A DNA stretch of 64,000 nucleotides, taken from NCBI GenBank assembly GCA_964629965.1, contig CAZVRZ010000003.1:1-64000 (forward strand). Direction: 5' to 3'. This stretch comes from CAZVRZ01 sp964629965 (GTDB lineage: Bacteria; Chloroflexota; Anaerolineae; Anaerolineales; UBA4823). Position 1 is the stretch's first letter, and each line of letters opens with the position of its first letter. Made by a program: the position numbers and the translations under genes. This document shows positions 27,615 through 37,126 of the stretch, piece after piece. The notes under the pieces were generated by a model that made no database searches, was not told where the DNA came from, and saw nothing but the letters and a program-made list of their open reading frames with translations.

Positions 27615-29420
27615 ATGACCATTCCCCAATCTCCTCGCTGGGATCTATCTAACGTTTACCCGGCACTGAATTCGGCCGAATTCCAGGCTGATCGCCACCG
27701 GCTTGTCCACCTGCTCGATGAGATGGATGCTTACATCGCCGAGCAGATCGAGCCTCTGACAGCCGCCAGCGTTCCCTCTCAGCTTGCTCCAGCCGCGGGC
27801 GAGTTGATCGACCGTTTGAACGCCGCTCTGCTGCTGGCAATGACGATACGCTCTTATATTTCATCGTTCGTATCCACCGACTCGTTTAACCTGGAAGCCA
27901 AAAGGCTGCAATCTGAGTTCGATCAGATCGGCGTGCGTTTGCAAAAAGCGCAAGTGCGCATCCGCCTGTGGGTGGCCAAGGTTGTGCCAGCTCTGCCTGG
28001 CATGATCGAGCAGGGAGGCAGCGCACAAAGCCACGCATTCTATTTGAATGAATCGGCCGAACAAAGCAAATACCTGATGAGCCAGGTCGAAGAATCGCTA
28101 GTTGCCGAGTTGAATCCAAGCGGCGCCGGCGCCTGGGGCAGGCTGCAAGGCACCATCACCTCGCAGCTCAGCACAGATTTCGAGCTGGATGGCAAGACCG
28201 AGAAACTGTCGGCTCCGGCATTGATCAATTTGCGCAGCCACCCCGATGAAAACGTGCGACGCCGGGCTTACCAGGCCGAGACAAAACTCTGGGAAAACGT
28301 TCGCGAACCGTTGGCAGCCGCCATGAACGGCATCAAGGGCACGGTCAATACGCTCAACCGGCGACGCGGCCGGCAAGATGCCCTGCACCAGGCGCTAGAC
28401 GACGCCCGCATCGACCGCGATACGCTGAACGCGATGCTGGAAGCCATGCACGACTCTTTCCCCTCCTTCCGCAAATATTTCCGCGCCAAGGCCACCCGCC
28501 TGGGCAAGGAGAATCTGGCCTGGTGGGATTTATTTGCGCCAAGCGGAAAAACAAATAAGCTCTACACCTTCTCACAAGCTTCCGAATTCATCCTGGAGCA
28601 TTTCAGCCAGTTCACACCCGAATTGGCCGAACTGGCAAAAACCGCTTTCGAGCGCAACTGGATTGACGCCGAACAGCGCGTGGGCAAACAAGGGGGAGCG
28701 TTTTGTATGAGCCTGCCCGCGGTGCGCGAGTCGCGCGTCTTGTGCAATTTCGATGGCACGCTCGACCAGGTGTTCACCATTGCTCACGAATTGGGACATG
28801 CCTTTCATAATTACTGCCTGTTCAAAGCTGGCAAGACACCCTTACAGCGTTCCACACCCATGACCCTGGCAGAAACCGCCTCGATCATGTGCGAAACGAT
28901 CGTCACCCAGGCAGCCTTAAAGCGCGCCGCCAATGCCGACGAGGAGTTATCTATCCTGGAAACATCCCTGATCGGCAGCAGCCAGGTGATCGTTGATATT
29001 TATTCGCGCTACCTGTTCGAGAAAGAGGTTTTCGAGCGCCGGGCCGGCGCTGAGCTTTCTGCAGATGACCTTTGCGACATCATGGAGCGCGCTCAGAAGG
29101 CCACCTACGGCGATGGGCTGGACGAGAACTACCTGCACAAGTACATGTGGACCTGGAAATCACATTACTATTCGGCCGGGCTATCTTTCTATAACTTCCC
29201 CTATGCCTTTGGCCTACTTTTCGGAACCGGCCTGTACGCTATTTACCAACAGCGCGGCGCAAGCTTTGTGCCTGAATACATGAATCTGCTCGCCTCCACC
29301 GGCGAAGGGAAGGCAGCCGACCTGGCAGCCCGCCACGGCATTGACATTCGTCAAAAGAAGTTCTGGGCAGACAGCCTGGCAATCATTGGTAAGCAGATTG
29401 ATCGTTATATGGAGTTGTAA
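27615..29420 (+). CDS. pepF: Oligoendopeptidase F family metallopeptidase (M3B)
   Basis: A 601-residue cytoplasmic zinc peptidase cutting short peptides. The zinc site HELGHAFH lies near residue 390, and the third ligand Glu is in ETASIMCET downstream. The C-terminal YGDGLDENYLHKYMWTWKSHYY and FYNFPYAFG segments are typical of the pepF group. ATG 27615 is preferred over an in-frame ATG at 27582 because TTGGAGCT lies before it and homologues begin close to the DLSNVYP segment. The next gene starts 2 bp after its stop codon. Confidence 0.93.
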   Translation: MTIPQSPRWDLSNVYPALNSAEFQADRHRLVHLLDEMDAYIAEQIEPLTAASVPSQLAPAAGELIDRLNAALLLAMTIRSYISSFVSTDSFNLEAKRLQSEFDQIGVRLQKAQVRIRLWVAKVVPALPGMIEQGGSAQSHAFYLNESAEQSKYLMSQVEESLVAELNPSGAGAWGRLQGTITSQLSTDFELDGKTEKLSAPALINLRSHPDENVRRRAYQAETKLWENVREPLAAAMNGIKGTVNTLNRRRGRQDALHQALDDARIDRDTLNAMLEAMHDSFPSFRKYFRAKATRLGKENLAWWDLFAPSGKTNKLYTFSQASEFILEHFSQFTPELAELAKTAFERNWIDAEQRVGKQGGAFCMSLPAVRESRVLCNFDGTLDQVFTIAHELGHAFHNYCLFKAGKTPLQRSTPMTLAETASIMCETIVTQAALKRAANADEELSILETSLIGSSQVIVDIYSRYLFEKEVFERRAGAELSADDLCDIMERAQKATYGDGLDENYLHKYMWTWKSHYYSAGLSFYNFPYAFGLLFGTGLYAIYQQRGASFVPEYMNLLASTGEGKAADLAARHGIDIRQKKFWADSLAIIGKQIDRYMEL

Positions 29421-29421
29421 C

Positions 29422-30594
29422 ATGCACATCATAGATTTTGCCGAGCGCGTCCGCACGCTTGAGCCAGAAGGGGCTTATCATATGCTAGCCCGCGCCCAGT
29501 CCCTGGAAGCCGGCGGGCAAAAGATCATCCACCTGGAGATCGGGCAGCCCGATGAACCCACTTTCGAGAACATTGCCCAGGCCGGCGTCCAGGCCATCCG
29601 GCAAGGCTACACTCGCTACACACCTTCCGCCGGCATCCCCGCGCTGCGCAAAGCCGTGGCTGAAGCTGCCAGCCGCCGTCTCGGCGTGAAGGTTGACCCG
29701 GCCCAGGTGGTGATGGGGCCAGGCGCCAAACCGGCGCTGTTCTTCCCAACCCTGGCGCTGGTCCGTCCTGGCGATGAGGTCATCTACCCCGATCCGGGCT
29801 TCCCCACTTATCGGGCAATGATCGAAGTAGCCGGGGGCACGCCTGTGCCAGTGCCGCTGCAGGAAGAAGCCGATTTCTCCTTCGACCTGCAGGCCTTCGA
29901 CCGGCTGGTAAGCGAGCGCACACGCCTGATCGTGCTCAACTCGCCCAGCAACCCCACCGGTGGCGTCATGCCGGTGGAAGCGCTGCGGCATATTGCCACT
30001 GTCGCCGCGGAGCGCGGCATCTGGGTGCTCTCTGATGAGATCTACACCCGCCTGTCTTACATAGGAACAGTGCCCAGTATCGCCAGCCTACCCGGCATGT
30101 TGGAACGCACCATCATTTGCGACGGATTTTCCAAGACCTACGCCATGACGGGCTGGCGGTTGGGTTTCGGCATCATGCCTGCTGCGCTGGCTGGACGGGT
30201 CGAGCTGCTGCTCACCCATTCCATTGGCTGCACTGCCAGCTTCACCCAAATGGCTGGGCTAGAAGCCATCCACGGGCCGCAAGAGCGGGTGGAAGCAGTG
30301 GTGGCTGCATATCGGCGGCGCCGTGATGCGCTGGTAGCCGGTTTGAACGCCATCCCTGGCGTGCGCTGCCGCCTGCCGCAAGGCGCCTTCTACGTTTTCC
30401 CGAATATCTCTGCGCTGGGCAAATCCTCCGACTGGCTGGCCAATTACCTGCTGGAGAAAGCCGGGGTAGCGCTCCTGCCGGGCACTTCTTTTGGCGCTTA
30501 TGGTGAGGGCTACCTCAGGCTGTGTTTTGCCAATTCGTTAGAAAACATCCAGATCGCCATCGAGCGCATGGATGCCGCCATTCGGGCGCTTTAA
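29422..30594 (+). CDS. Class I/II aminotransferase (aspartate aminotransferase family)
   Basis: A 390-residue fold-type I PLP enzyme. Visible motifs are NSPSNPTGG (substrate/PLP contact), SDEIYTRL (PLP phenol ring) and the Schiff-base segment FSKTYAMTGWRLGF with Lys near 238, followed by the carboxylate-binding Arg near the C-terminus (YLRLCFA). Specificity is open: aspartate, aromatic or alanine amino donors are all possible. The ATG at 29422 follows the pepF stop by one base and has GGAG upstream, so the two are translationally linked. The cyclase gene begins 6 bp downstream. Confidence 0.92.
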   Translation: MHIIDFAERVRTLEPEGAYHMLARAQSLEAGGQKIIHLEIGQPDEPTFENIAQAGVQAIRQGYTRYTPSAGIPALRKAVAEAASRRLGVKVDPAQVVMGPGAKPALFFPTLALVRPGDEVIYPDPGFPTYRAMIEVAGGTPVPVPLQEEADFSFDLQAFDRLVSERTRLIVLNSPSNPTGGVMPVEALRHIATVAAERGIWVLSDEIYTRLSYIGTVPSIASLPGMLERTIICDGFSKTYAMTGWRLGFGIMPAALAGRVELLLTHSIGCTASFTQMAGLEAIHGPQERVEAVVAAYRRRRDALVAGLNAIPGVRCRLPQGAFYVFPNISALGKSSDWLANYLLEKAGVALLPGTSFGAYGEGYLRLCFANSLENIQIAIERMDAAIRAL

Positions 30595-30600
30595 GAGCCA

Positions 30601-33600
30601 ATGAAACGGCCAGACAATCCCCCTCTCGATCTACCATCTCCCGGTAACCGCAAGAAACCCGGCCGCGGTTTGGTGGATCTGGGGAATCTGCTTGGCAGCG
30701 ATTCTTCCCAACCGGCGGCAGAAAAGACTACATCATCGCCCCGTAACCGGGCAGCGAAAATGAGCGACCTGTTCTCAAAGATCGAGAACGACCAACCCCA
30801 ACCAGCCACACTGCCCCCACCGAAAGATACTCCTGAAGCAGGCCCGGCTGTTGAATCACCCGCCCCCCCGCTCACCACGCCGCAACGCGAGCGGCGCGGC
30901 GGCAAATCGCTCGACAATATCTTCGACTCTCTCGCGCCAGACAAAAGCGAGAAACGCCCGGTAGCCAAGACACCCGAACGCCCCCGGCCTGGCAAAGTAC
31001 TCGATCTCCTCTCAGAAGAACAGCAACCAGCGGAAGAAGAGCTAACCATCCAACTGCCACCCGAGTTGGAACAATACCTGCCGCCCGACCTGTGGCGCGA
31101 CCTCAACAGCCGTTCGGCGCGGCGCGGCTCTTTTGTCAAGGCATTGGAGCGGCTGCGCTCGGTTCTTTTCCAGCTTTCCACATTTCTACCTCAGCACCTG
31201 GTGCAGGAGATGATGCGGAATCCGGTCGCCGGCCTGGCAAAAGGGCAGATGATCACAGGCAGCCTGCTCTTCTCAGATGTGAGTGGGTTTACTGCACTCT
31301 CAGAGCGACTGGCAGTATTGGGCCCAGAGGGCGCCGAGCACCTGACCGAGATCATGAACCGCTATTTCATTAGGATGTTGGAAATCCTATCGTGGTCCGG
31401 CGGTATCTTGCTCAAATTCGCCGGAGACGCCACATTGGTTTACTTTCCTCAACAAAAAAATGGCGCCCAGGCATTGTGGGCGGCACGCGCCGGGCAGCGG
31501 ATGCTGCAGGCAATGAAAGATTTTGCCACCATCGACTCTCCCACCGAGAAAGTCAGTCTCAAGATGAAAATCGGTGTGGCGACGGGTGATTTCCTGGCTG
31601 CCAGCCTGGGTTCAGAAAAGCGCATGGAATATGGCATCTTTGGCGGAGCAGTGAACCTGGTGATGGCTGCAGAAGGCGCCACCAAACGCCCCGGGCAGAT
31701 GGTGATCGACCAGGCTACCGCAACCTTGATCGCCGGAGATTTCCAGGTCAATGATCACATCCCTGGCTTTTTCACTGCTTCTTTGCGCGAAGGACAAAGA
31801 CTGGACAATTTCGAGATCAGGGCCGAACAGCGCCGCGCCCGCGGCGCGATTCCTTGGGACGCCAGCCCGCTGGATATCGCCGCGCAGATAGAACTGGTGC
31901 TGCGCCAGATCAAGGCGCTCACACCATACCTGGCGCCCGAACTGGTAGAACGTCTGCTGGCGCATTCTCAGCAGCGCCGCGTGGACAGCGAATTTCGCCC
32001 GGTGGCGGTGATGTTCTGCAATTTCCAGGGAGCCGAGGCGCTGCTGGAAATGTGGGGCAAGGATGGCATCCGCCGCACTGCCAGCGTGCTGAGCGCCTAT
32101 TTCAACGCCATGCACGATACGGTGCGATCTTATGGTGGGATGGTCAGCCGCATCGATCCATACAGCAAAGGCGTCAAAATGCTCATATTGTTTGGCGCTC
32201 CGATCAGCCACGAAGATGATCCACAGCGCGCCGTCAGCACAGCTTTAACCATGAACGTAGAATTGACCATGCTGAACGAGCGACTGACCCGGCAGTATGC
32301 CCGACATCTGCCGCCGGGATACAGCGGCCCGCTCATCGAACATCGCATCGGTATCACGCTGGGCGAAATTTACGCCGGCATGGTTGGCTCGCCCAGCCGG
32401 CGAGAATATACCGTGATGGGAGATGATGTTAACCTGGCGGCTCGCCTGATGGGCGCGGCCAGGATGGGCCAGATCTTGCTCAGCCCGCGCCTCTTCCAAC
32501 AGGTGGACGATCACTTTATCTGCACCCGGCTGCACCCGATCCGCGTCAAAGGCAAGAGCAAGCCGATCGAGATTGCCCAGGTCGATGGGCCGCGCGACAA
32601 CATTCTGCTGCACCGCAGCGAGACCCGCAGTCTGCTGATTGGGCGTTCCAGCGAATTAGCCAAAGGTATTGAGCTGCTCGAAAATGCCAAGAAAGGGGAA
32701 AGCCGCCTGCTCACTATCTACGGCCCTTCTGGCATCGGAAAAAGCCATTTGGCTGATGAGATCATAAAAAAATCGCTGGGGATGAACTTTAAGGCGTTGG
32801 CAACCCACTGCCGGTCTTACAGCAGCAGCACTCCTTATGCCTGCTGGAGCAGTATTCTGCGCAGCCTGGCGGGAATTTCCTCGATTGACCTGCCTCAGGT
32901 CCACCTGGAGAAACTGCAGCAGTTGGTCGCAGAGCTAGGGATAGACCCCCGGCAGACGGCCTCCCTGGCAACCCTGATGGGCATCCGCCCGCCCGCGAAA
33001 GAGCCAGACGGATCTGAAAAGGAACAATCCAATACGGCTTACCTGATGGGGTTCAAGGAAGGCCGCATCCAACGCCGGCGCAGCTCATTAGATACCTTGC
33101 TGAGCCAATTAGATGAAAGCCAGCAGACAAATGAAGTTGGCCTGGTCTGGCAAATGCTGCCGCCGCTGCTGACGGGCCGCGAGCGCGAACACATCTATTC
33201 AACCGCAGCCACGCTCTTCAAGAAGCTGCTGGACAGGTCGCCTGCGTTGATCTTCTTCGAAGATGCTCACTGGATGGATCCCGGCTCCCGAGATCTGCTG
33301 CAGCACCTGCTGGCAGAGCTGAAGGAAAAACCTATTATTTTCCTGCTGGCGCAGCGCGGTCATGCTCCAGAGAGAACAGCACGGGATAAGGAAAAACAGA
33401 GGATCGACCTGGAATTGTCTTCTCTTTCTTTACAGGAAACCAACAGCCTGGTTGCCTATGTTTTGACTGCCGAATTGGCGCCCCTGATCCACCAACAGAG
33501 CAACGGCAACCCACTTTTTGTTGAACAGATCACTCGCTGGATCCAGCAGAGCCGCAAGATCGGCCCGGATGATTTGCGCGAGATGCTCCAGACCTCCAAC

Positions 33601-34992
33601 ATCCTGCAGAAAATGGTTCTCAGCAACCTGGAAAAGCTGCCAGAAGGCCAACGTGAGACCGCGCGCCTGGCATCTGTCGTGGGCAACGAATTTCACGCTA
33701 GCGAAGTGACTGCCCTGCTGCCCGCATCCATTGACCGGGTAACCTTGAGCAACCATTTGAACGGCATCACCCGGGCCGGCCTGGTACAGGTGATCGAAAA
33801 AACCGTGGATAAATTCTACGCCTTCCAGCAGCCGCTGGTGAGGGATGTGCTTTACAACAGCCTGCCGTTCGAAAAACGTCGCGAGCTGCACGCTCGCATT
33901 GCCGATCATTTATCCGCGCCACGCCAGGAAAAGAGCGAATTGAGCGCCCGGATCGGGCAGTTCCTGGGCACCCAGGTCGCCCGCAACCCGGCTCAGGAAG
34001 CAGCGGTCATTGCGGATCATTACGAAAAAGCCGAACGCTACCAGGATGCAGCAAGTAAGTATATCCAGGCTGCCGCCCTGGCATACTCTCAACAAGAGCG
34101 CCAGAAAGCAGGCGAGTATAACCAGCGCGCCCTGGATAACCTGAACGCGATCGCTCCCGAAACGTCAACCGAAGAAACGCAGCGGCTCCGTATCCAGGCT
34201 CAGAGCGGTTTGGGAGATATTGCGATGGACGAGGGCAATTACGCCGCCGCAGCAGCAGCATATGAAGCAGCCTGGTCTATCCTGCCAGAATCGTTTGAGC
34301 TGCCTGCCCGGCAGCACCTGGCCAGCCGGTTGGCCCTGGCACTGCCCACGCAAGGACGAGCAAAAGAAGCCCTGGTATTGTTGGATCATTTGATCGAACG
34401 GTACGATCTTTCTGCCCAGGCCGGGCTGGCGGCAATTCAAAGCTGGTTGTACTGGCGCGGCGAAGACCCACACGGATCAGAGCATATCCAACATGCCCTG
34501 GAACTGCTGGCGCCAGCCGCAGGCGAATGGGTCATCCCGCTGCAGACGCTGCTGACCGACCTGGCAGGCAACTGGAAAGCCGCCAGGCAAGCCTACCGGG
34601 TGCTGCGCCTGTCAACCGGCGCAGCCCTGGCAGCCGTGCGCCAAGGCGACCGGCTGTTGGCGCAGCAAGCAACCGACCAGGCCCTGGCATTGTACCAACA
34701 AGCCAGCCAGCTCTGGCAAGAGACAGACGACTGCCCCGCCGGATTGGCATTGGCCTGTTATCGGACCGCCGAAGCCCATTGGCAGGCAGGCAACGCCGAA
34801 GATGCCCGCCAGGCATTGAATCGAATGTTGGAATACCTGGCAACCTCTCCGGCTTCCATCCGCAGCGAAGGACGTGACCTGGCGCGCCAGGCTTTGAACT
34901 TGATCGACAAGAAAAGGCAAATATCCTGGCCGCGCTGGCGTTGGTATGCGTTGGATGATGCTTTCAGGATCAATATAATGGTACAAATGTGA
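30601..34992 (+). CDS. Soluble-adenylyl-cyclase-like protein: two class III cyclase domains, AAA-type ATPase, TPR
   Basis: A 1463-residue cytoplasmic protein. Residues 1-150 are Pro/Lys/Glu-rich and probably disordered. Cyclase domain 1 (about 200-385) keeps both metal Asps, D226 (FSDVSGF) and D276 (FAGDATLVYF), but has Ala at 356 where the transition-state Arg belongs. Domain 2 (about 455-640) has N474 and V525 in place of the metal Asps, but keeps N611 and R615 (VNLAAR). The pair can thus form a single composite site, as in animal C1/C2 cyclases. An NTPase follows with a P-loop near 707 (GPSGIGKSH) and Walker B near 885, then TPR-like helices to the end. The order matches animal ADCY10. A cyclic-nucleotide-binding protein is encoded next. 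Confidence 0.92.
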   Translation: MKRPDNPPLDLPSPGNRKKPGRGLVDLGNLLGSDSSQPAAEKTTSSPRNRAAKMSDLFSKIENDQPQPATLPPPKDTPEAGPAVESPAPPLTTPQRERRGGKSLDNIFDSLAPDKSEKRPVAKTPERPRPGKVLDLLSEEQQPAEEELTIQLPPELEQYLPPDLWRDLNSRSARRGSFVKALERLRSVLFQLSTFLPQHLVQEMMRNPVAGLAKGQMITGSLLFSDVSGFTALSERLAVLGPEGAEHLTEIMNRYFIRMLEILSWSGGILLKFAGDATLVYFPQQKNGAQALWAARAGQRMLQAMKDFATIDSPTEKVSLKMKIGVATGDFLAASLGSEKRMEYGIFGGAVNLVMAAEGATKRPGQMVIDQATATLIAGDFQVNDHIPGFFTASLREGQRLDNFEIRAEQRRARGAIPWDASPLDIAAQIELVLRQIKALTPYLAPELVERLLAHSQQRRVDSEFRPVAVMFCNFQGAEALLEMWGKDGIRRTASVLSAYFNAMHDTVRSYGGMVSRIDPYSKGVKMLILFGAPISHEDDPQRAVSTALTMNVELTMLNERLTRQYARHLPPGYSGPLIEHRIGITLGEIYAGMVGSPSRREYTVMGDDVNLAARLMGAARMGQILLSPRLFQQVDDHFICTRLHPIRVKGKSKPIEIAQVDGPRDNILLHRSETRSLLIGRSSELAKGIELLENAKKGESRLLTIYGPSGIGKSHLADEIIKKSLGMNFKALATHCRSYSSSTPYACWSSILRSLAGISSIDLPQVHLEKLQQLVAELGIDPRQTASLATLMGIRPPAKEPDGSEKEQSNTAYLMGFKEGRIQRRRSSLDTLLSQLDESQQTNEVGLVWQMLPPLLTGREREHIYSTAATLFKKLLDRSPALIFFEDAHWMDPGSRDLLQHLLAELKEKPIIFLLAQRGHAPERTARDKEKQRIDLELSSLSLQETNSLVAYVLTAELAPLIHQQSNGNPLFVEQITRWIQQSRKIGPDDLREMLQTSNILQKMVLSNLEKLPEGQRETARLASVVGNEFHASEVTALLPASIDRVTLSNHLNGITRAGLVQVIEKTVDKFYAFQQPLVRDVLYNSLPFEKRRELHARIADHLSAPRQEKSELSARIGQFLGTQVARNPAQEAAVIADHYEKAERYQDAASKYIQAAALAYSQQERQKAGEYNQRALDNLNAIAPETSTEETQRLRIQAQSGLGDIAMDEGNYAAAAAAYEAAWSILPESFELPARQHLASRLALALPTQGRAKEALVLLDHLIERYDLSAQAGLAAIQSWLYWRGEDPHGSEHIQHALELLAPAAGEWVIPLQTLLTDLAGNWKAARQAYRVLRLSTGAALAAVRQGDRLLAQQATDQALALYQQASQLWQETDDCPAGLALACYRTAEAHWQAGNAEDARQALNRMLEYLATSPASIRSEGRDLARQALNLIDKKRQISWPRWRWYALDDAFRINIMVQM
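34951..34979 (+). promoter_or_regulatory. Promoter of the cyclic-nucleotide-binding gene, inside the cyclase 3' end
   Basis: TTGGAT (34951-34956) and TATAAT (34974-34979) are spaced by 17 bases. Transcription would begin near 34986, leaving a 46-base leader before the ATG at 35032. Confidence 0.6.
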
Positions 34993-35031
34993 TATATAAT
35001 TGAGCATATATTAACTGCTCAGGAGGAAATT

Positions 35032-35760
35032 ATGACTGCTGGAACCAAGCTAAAGGATGTAACCATTTTCAGCCGGCTCCCCAACCAGGCGCTGAACAGC
35101 ATCGTGGCAGCACTCCAGCCGCGCCAGTTGACTGCTGGGCAAGTGATCTTCAACCAGGGCGACCCAGGCGATGAACTTATCATTGTAGAATCTGGCAGCA
35201 TTGCCATCTTCGCCCCCAGCGAAGGCAAGTCGTCCGAAGGCCAGGCCATCCGCATCTTCAAATCCGGAGGCATGCTCGGCGAGATGGCGTTGATCCACCA
35301 GAAGCCTCGCTCGCTCAGCGCACGCGCGGAAGAAAATTCCACCATTCTCACCCTCAACGGCAGTGAATTTCGCAAACTGCTGGCTGAAAACCCTGATATG
35401 AGCCTGGCTGTAATGGCAGGGCTGAACGATCGCATTCGCTACACCACCGATTTCCTGAGCGAAGTGAGCGAGTGGGTCGGGAAAATGGCCGATGGCAACT
35501 ACCAGGAGGCCGCGAAACCGCAAGGCAGCCAGTACAAAGACCCAACCCTGGCTTCCCTGGCGAGTGAATTTGCCCGCATGGCTGTGCAGGTCAAGGCGCG
35601 TGAAGATCAATTACGCCAGGAAGTTGCCCATCTGCGTATCGAGGTTAATGAAGCCAAGCGCAAACAGGAAGTCTCTGAAATTATGGGAAGCGATTATTAC
35701 AAGGATCTGCGCGAAAAGATCAAGAACCTGCGCGCACAAAATCGAGAGGATAACTCGTAA
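35032..35760 (+). CDS. Cyclic-nucleotide-binding domain protein with C-terminal coiled coil
   Basis: A 242-residue protein. Residues about 8-130 are a CRP-like cNMP-binding beta-roll; the phosphate cassette LGEMALIHQKPRS keeps the Glu and Arg that hold the ribose and phosphate, so it should bind cAMP or cGMP. There is no DNA-binding helix-turn-helix. From about 150 to the end it is helical and charged, probably a coiled coil for protein contacts. It lies between the cyclase and a MinD-like ATPase, 15 bp upstream of the latter, so it is a plausible receptor relaying cyclic nucleotide to that ATPase. AGGAGG precedes the start. Confidence 0.9.
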   Translation: MTAGTKLKDVTIFSRLPNQALNSIVAALQPRQLTAGQVIFNQGDPGDELIIVESGSIAIFAPSEGKSSEGQAIRIFKSGGMLGEMALIHQKPRSLSARAEENSTILTLNGSEFRKLLAENPDMSLAVMAGLNDRIRYTTDFLSEVSEWVGKMADGNYQEAAKPQGSQYKDPTLASLASEFARMAVQVKAREDQLRQEVAHLRIEVNEAKRKQEVSEIMGSDYYKDLREKIKNLRAQNREDNS

Positions 35761-35775
35761 GACAGGGAGCGTGGT

Positions 35776-36534
35776 ATGGCAAAAATCATCTCAATCCATT
35801 CTTTCCGAGGGGGCACAGGAAAATCCAATACATCTGCCAACATCTCCGCGATACTGGCCTCGCGTGGCTTGAGAGTGGGTGTGGTAGACACCGATATCCT
35901 CTCTCCAGGCATCCATGTTTTGTTTGGTCTTGACGAAGGCTCGATGCAACACACGCTGAACGATTACCTGTATGGCAAGTGCGACATCGAAGATACTGCG
36001 ACGGATGTTACCGCCAGCCTGGGTGTCAACGTTCCAGGCAAGATCTACCTGATCCCTTCCAGCATCCAGCCAGGTGAGATTGCGCGCGTCTTGCGCGAAG
36101 GCTATGATGTAGGCTTGCTGAGCGATGGCTTTGAGAGCCTGATCTCAACTTTGCAGCTGGACGCGTTGATCATCGATACCCACCCCGGCTTGAACGAGGA
36201 AACGCTGCTTTCGATTGCCATCTCGGATGCGCTGCTGATCGTGCTGCGTCCTGACCAACAAGACTACCAGGGCACCAGCGTTACGGTGGAAGTCGCCCGC
36301 AAACTGGATGTACCCAATCTTTTCCTGGTGGTGAACAAGGTTCCACAGGTGTTTTCCCTGGAGGAAGTTCGCACCCAGGTTGAACAATCCTACAAGGCCG
36401 AGGTGGTCGCGATCCTACCTCATTCGGATGAGATGATGGTTCTAGCCAGCAAGGGTGTGTTTGCCGCCCACTATCCTGAACACAGGATCTCACAACAATT
36501 ACAAAAAGTGGCAGACCGGCTGATGGCCATCTAA
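35776..36534 (+). CDS. MinD/ParA-like ATPase, copy 1
   Basis: A 252-residue SIMIBI ATPase. The deviant Walker A at 11-17 reads RGGTGKS: the signature Lys that begins the usual KGGxGK is Arg. Further motifs are DTDILSPGIHVLFG (Walker A' region) and IIDTHPGLNEET (Walker B). No clear amphipathic MinD C-terminal membrane helix is seen. Family members make ATP-dependent dimers that position or switch cellular machinery. A close paralogue is encoded at 41702-42478 with the same RGGTGKS loop, and both are followed by small winged-helix-like proteins. Start is preceded by GGGAG. Confidence 0.9.
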   Translation: MAKIISIHSFRGGTGKSNTSANISAILASRGLRVGVVDTDILSPGIHVLFGLDEGSMQHTLNDYLYGKCDIEDTATDVTASLGVNVPGKIYLIPSSIQPGEIARVLREGYDVGLLSDGFESLISTLQLDALIIDTHPGLNEETLLSIAISDALLIVLRPDQQDYQGTSVTVEVARKLDVPNLFLVVNKVPQVFSLEEVRTQVEQSYKAEVVAILPHSDEMMVLASKGVFAAHYPEHRISQQLQKVADRLMAI

Positions 36535-36587
36535 GCAGCGCAGCAGCTAACCCAAAGCAAACTGCGTTGGTCATGATCGGGTGAACA

Positions 36588-36899
36588 ATGAGTGAAATTA
36601 TTTTCCAACAACTACAGGCAGATTTAAAGAAAACCAAACCGGTCGCTGGCCTGGTGATGGGCGAGATCCTGAACATGCCGGATACGCTACGGCAGTTCAT
36701 CAATTGGCTGCTGCGAAACAAAGGCGCCAATCTGCAGGAAATTGCCGATTATATTGGAGAGCCAATCGATAATGTGCAGCCCTGGGTGGACGATATGCTT
36801 GTCCGAGGGCTGATCGAACGACTCAGCATCCTCGAAACAGAATACTATCGCGTGCGAACCCGCAGTACGTCGCTTCCCAGGCATCGTTCTGAGTCATAA
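36588..36899 (+). CDS. Small winged-helix-like protein, partner of MinD-like copy 1
   Basis: A 103-residue protein with no named family that I recognise. Residues about 30-90 (LRQFINWLLRNKGANLQEIADYIGEPIDNVQPWVDDMLVRGLIERL) have the helix-turn-helix plus wing pattern of small winged-helix domains. The protein at 42724-43140 shares this layout, and both follow a MinD-like gene. It may bind DNA or act as a protein-binding helix partner of the ATPase. Lies 53 bp after the MinD-like gene; a terminator follows. Confidence 0.72.
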   Translation: MSEIIFQQLQADLKKTKPVAGLVMGEILNMPDTLRQFINWLLRNKGANLQEIADYIGEPIDNVQPWVDDMLVRGLIERLSILETEYYRVRTRSTSLPRHRSES

Positions 36900-36924
36900 C
36901 CGTTGCTTTTGACTAGCGCCAGGT

Positions 36925-36952
36925 AAAAACCAGCTCCCCGTCTGGTTTTTCT
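36925..36952 (+). terminator. Rho-independent terminator after the first MinD-like gene set
   Basis: Stem AAAAACCAG (36925-36933) with CTGGTTTTT (36942-36950), ending in the U-run itself. It separates this set from the sigma factor gene. Confidence 0.8.
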
Positions 36953-37126
36953 CCCCAATGTCAAATATATCTGCAAGACACCGCACACCAATCCATAATT
37001 TATTGTTGCGTGGTAAAATCATTGAGATGCTTTACTTACATTTGCGTAAGGTTTTCGAAGTCCGCCGTACTATACAACCCTTTTTCTACCTGAGCCACGA
37101 CTAAATAAACGGATAGACTGAGTAAC

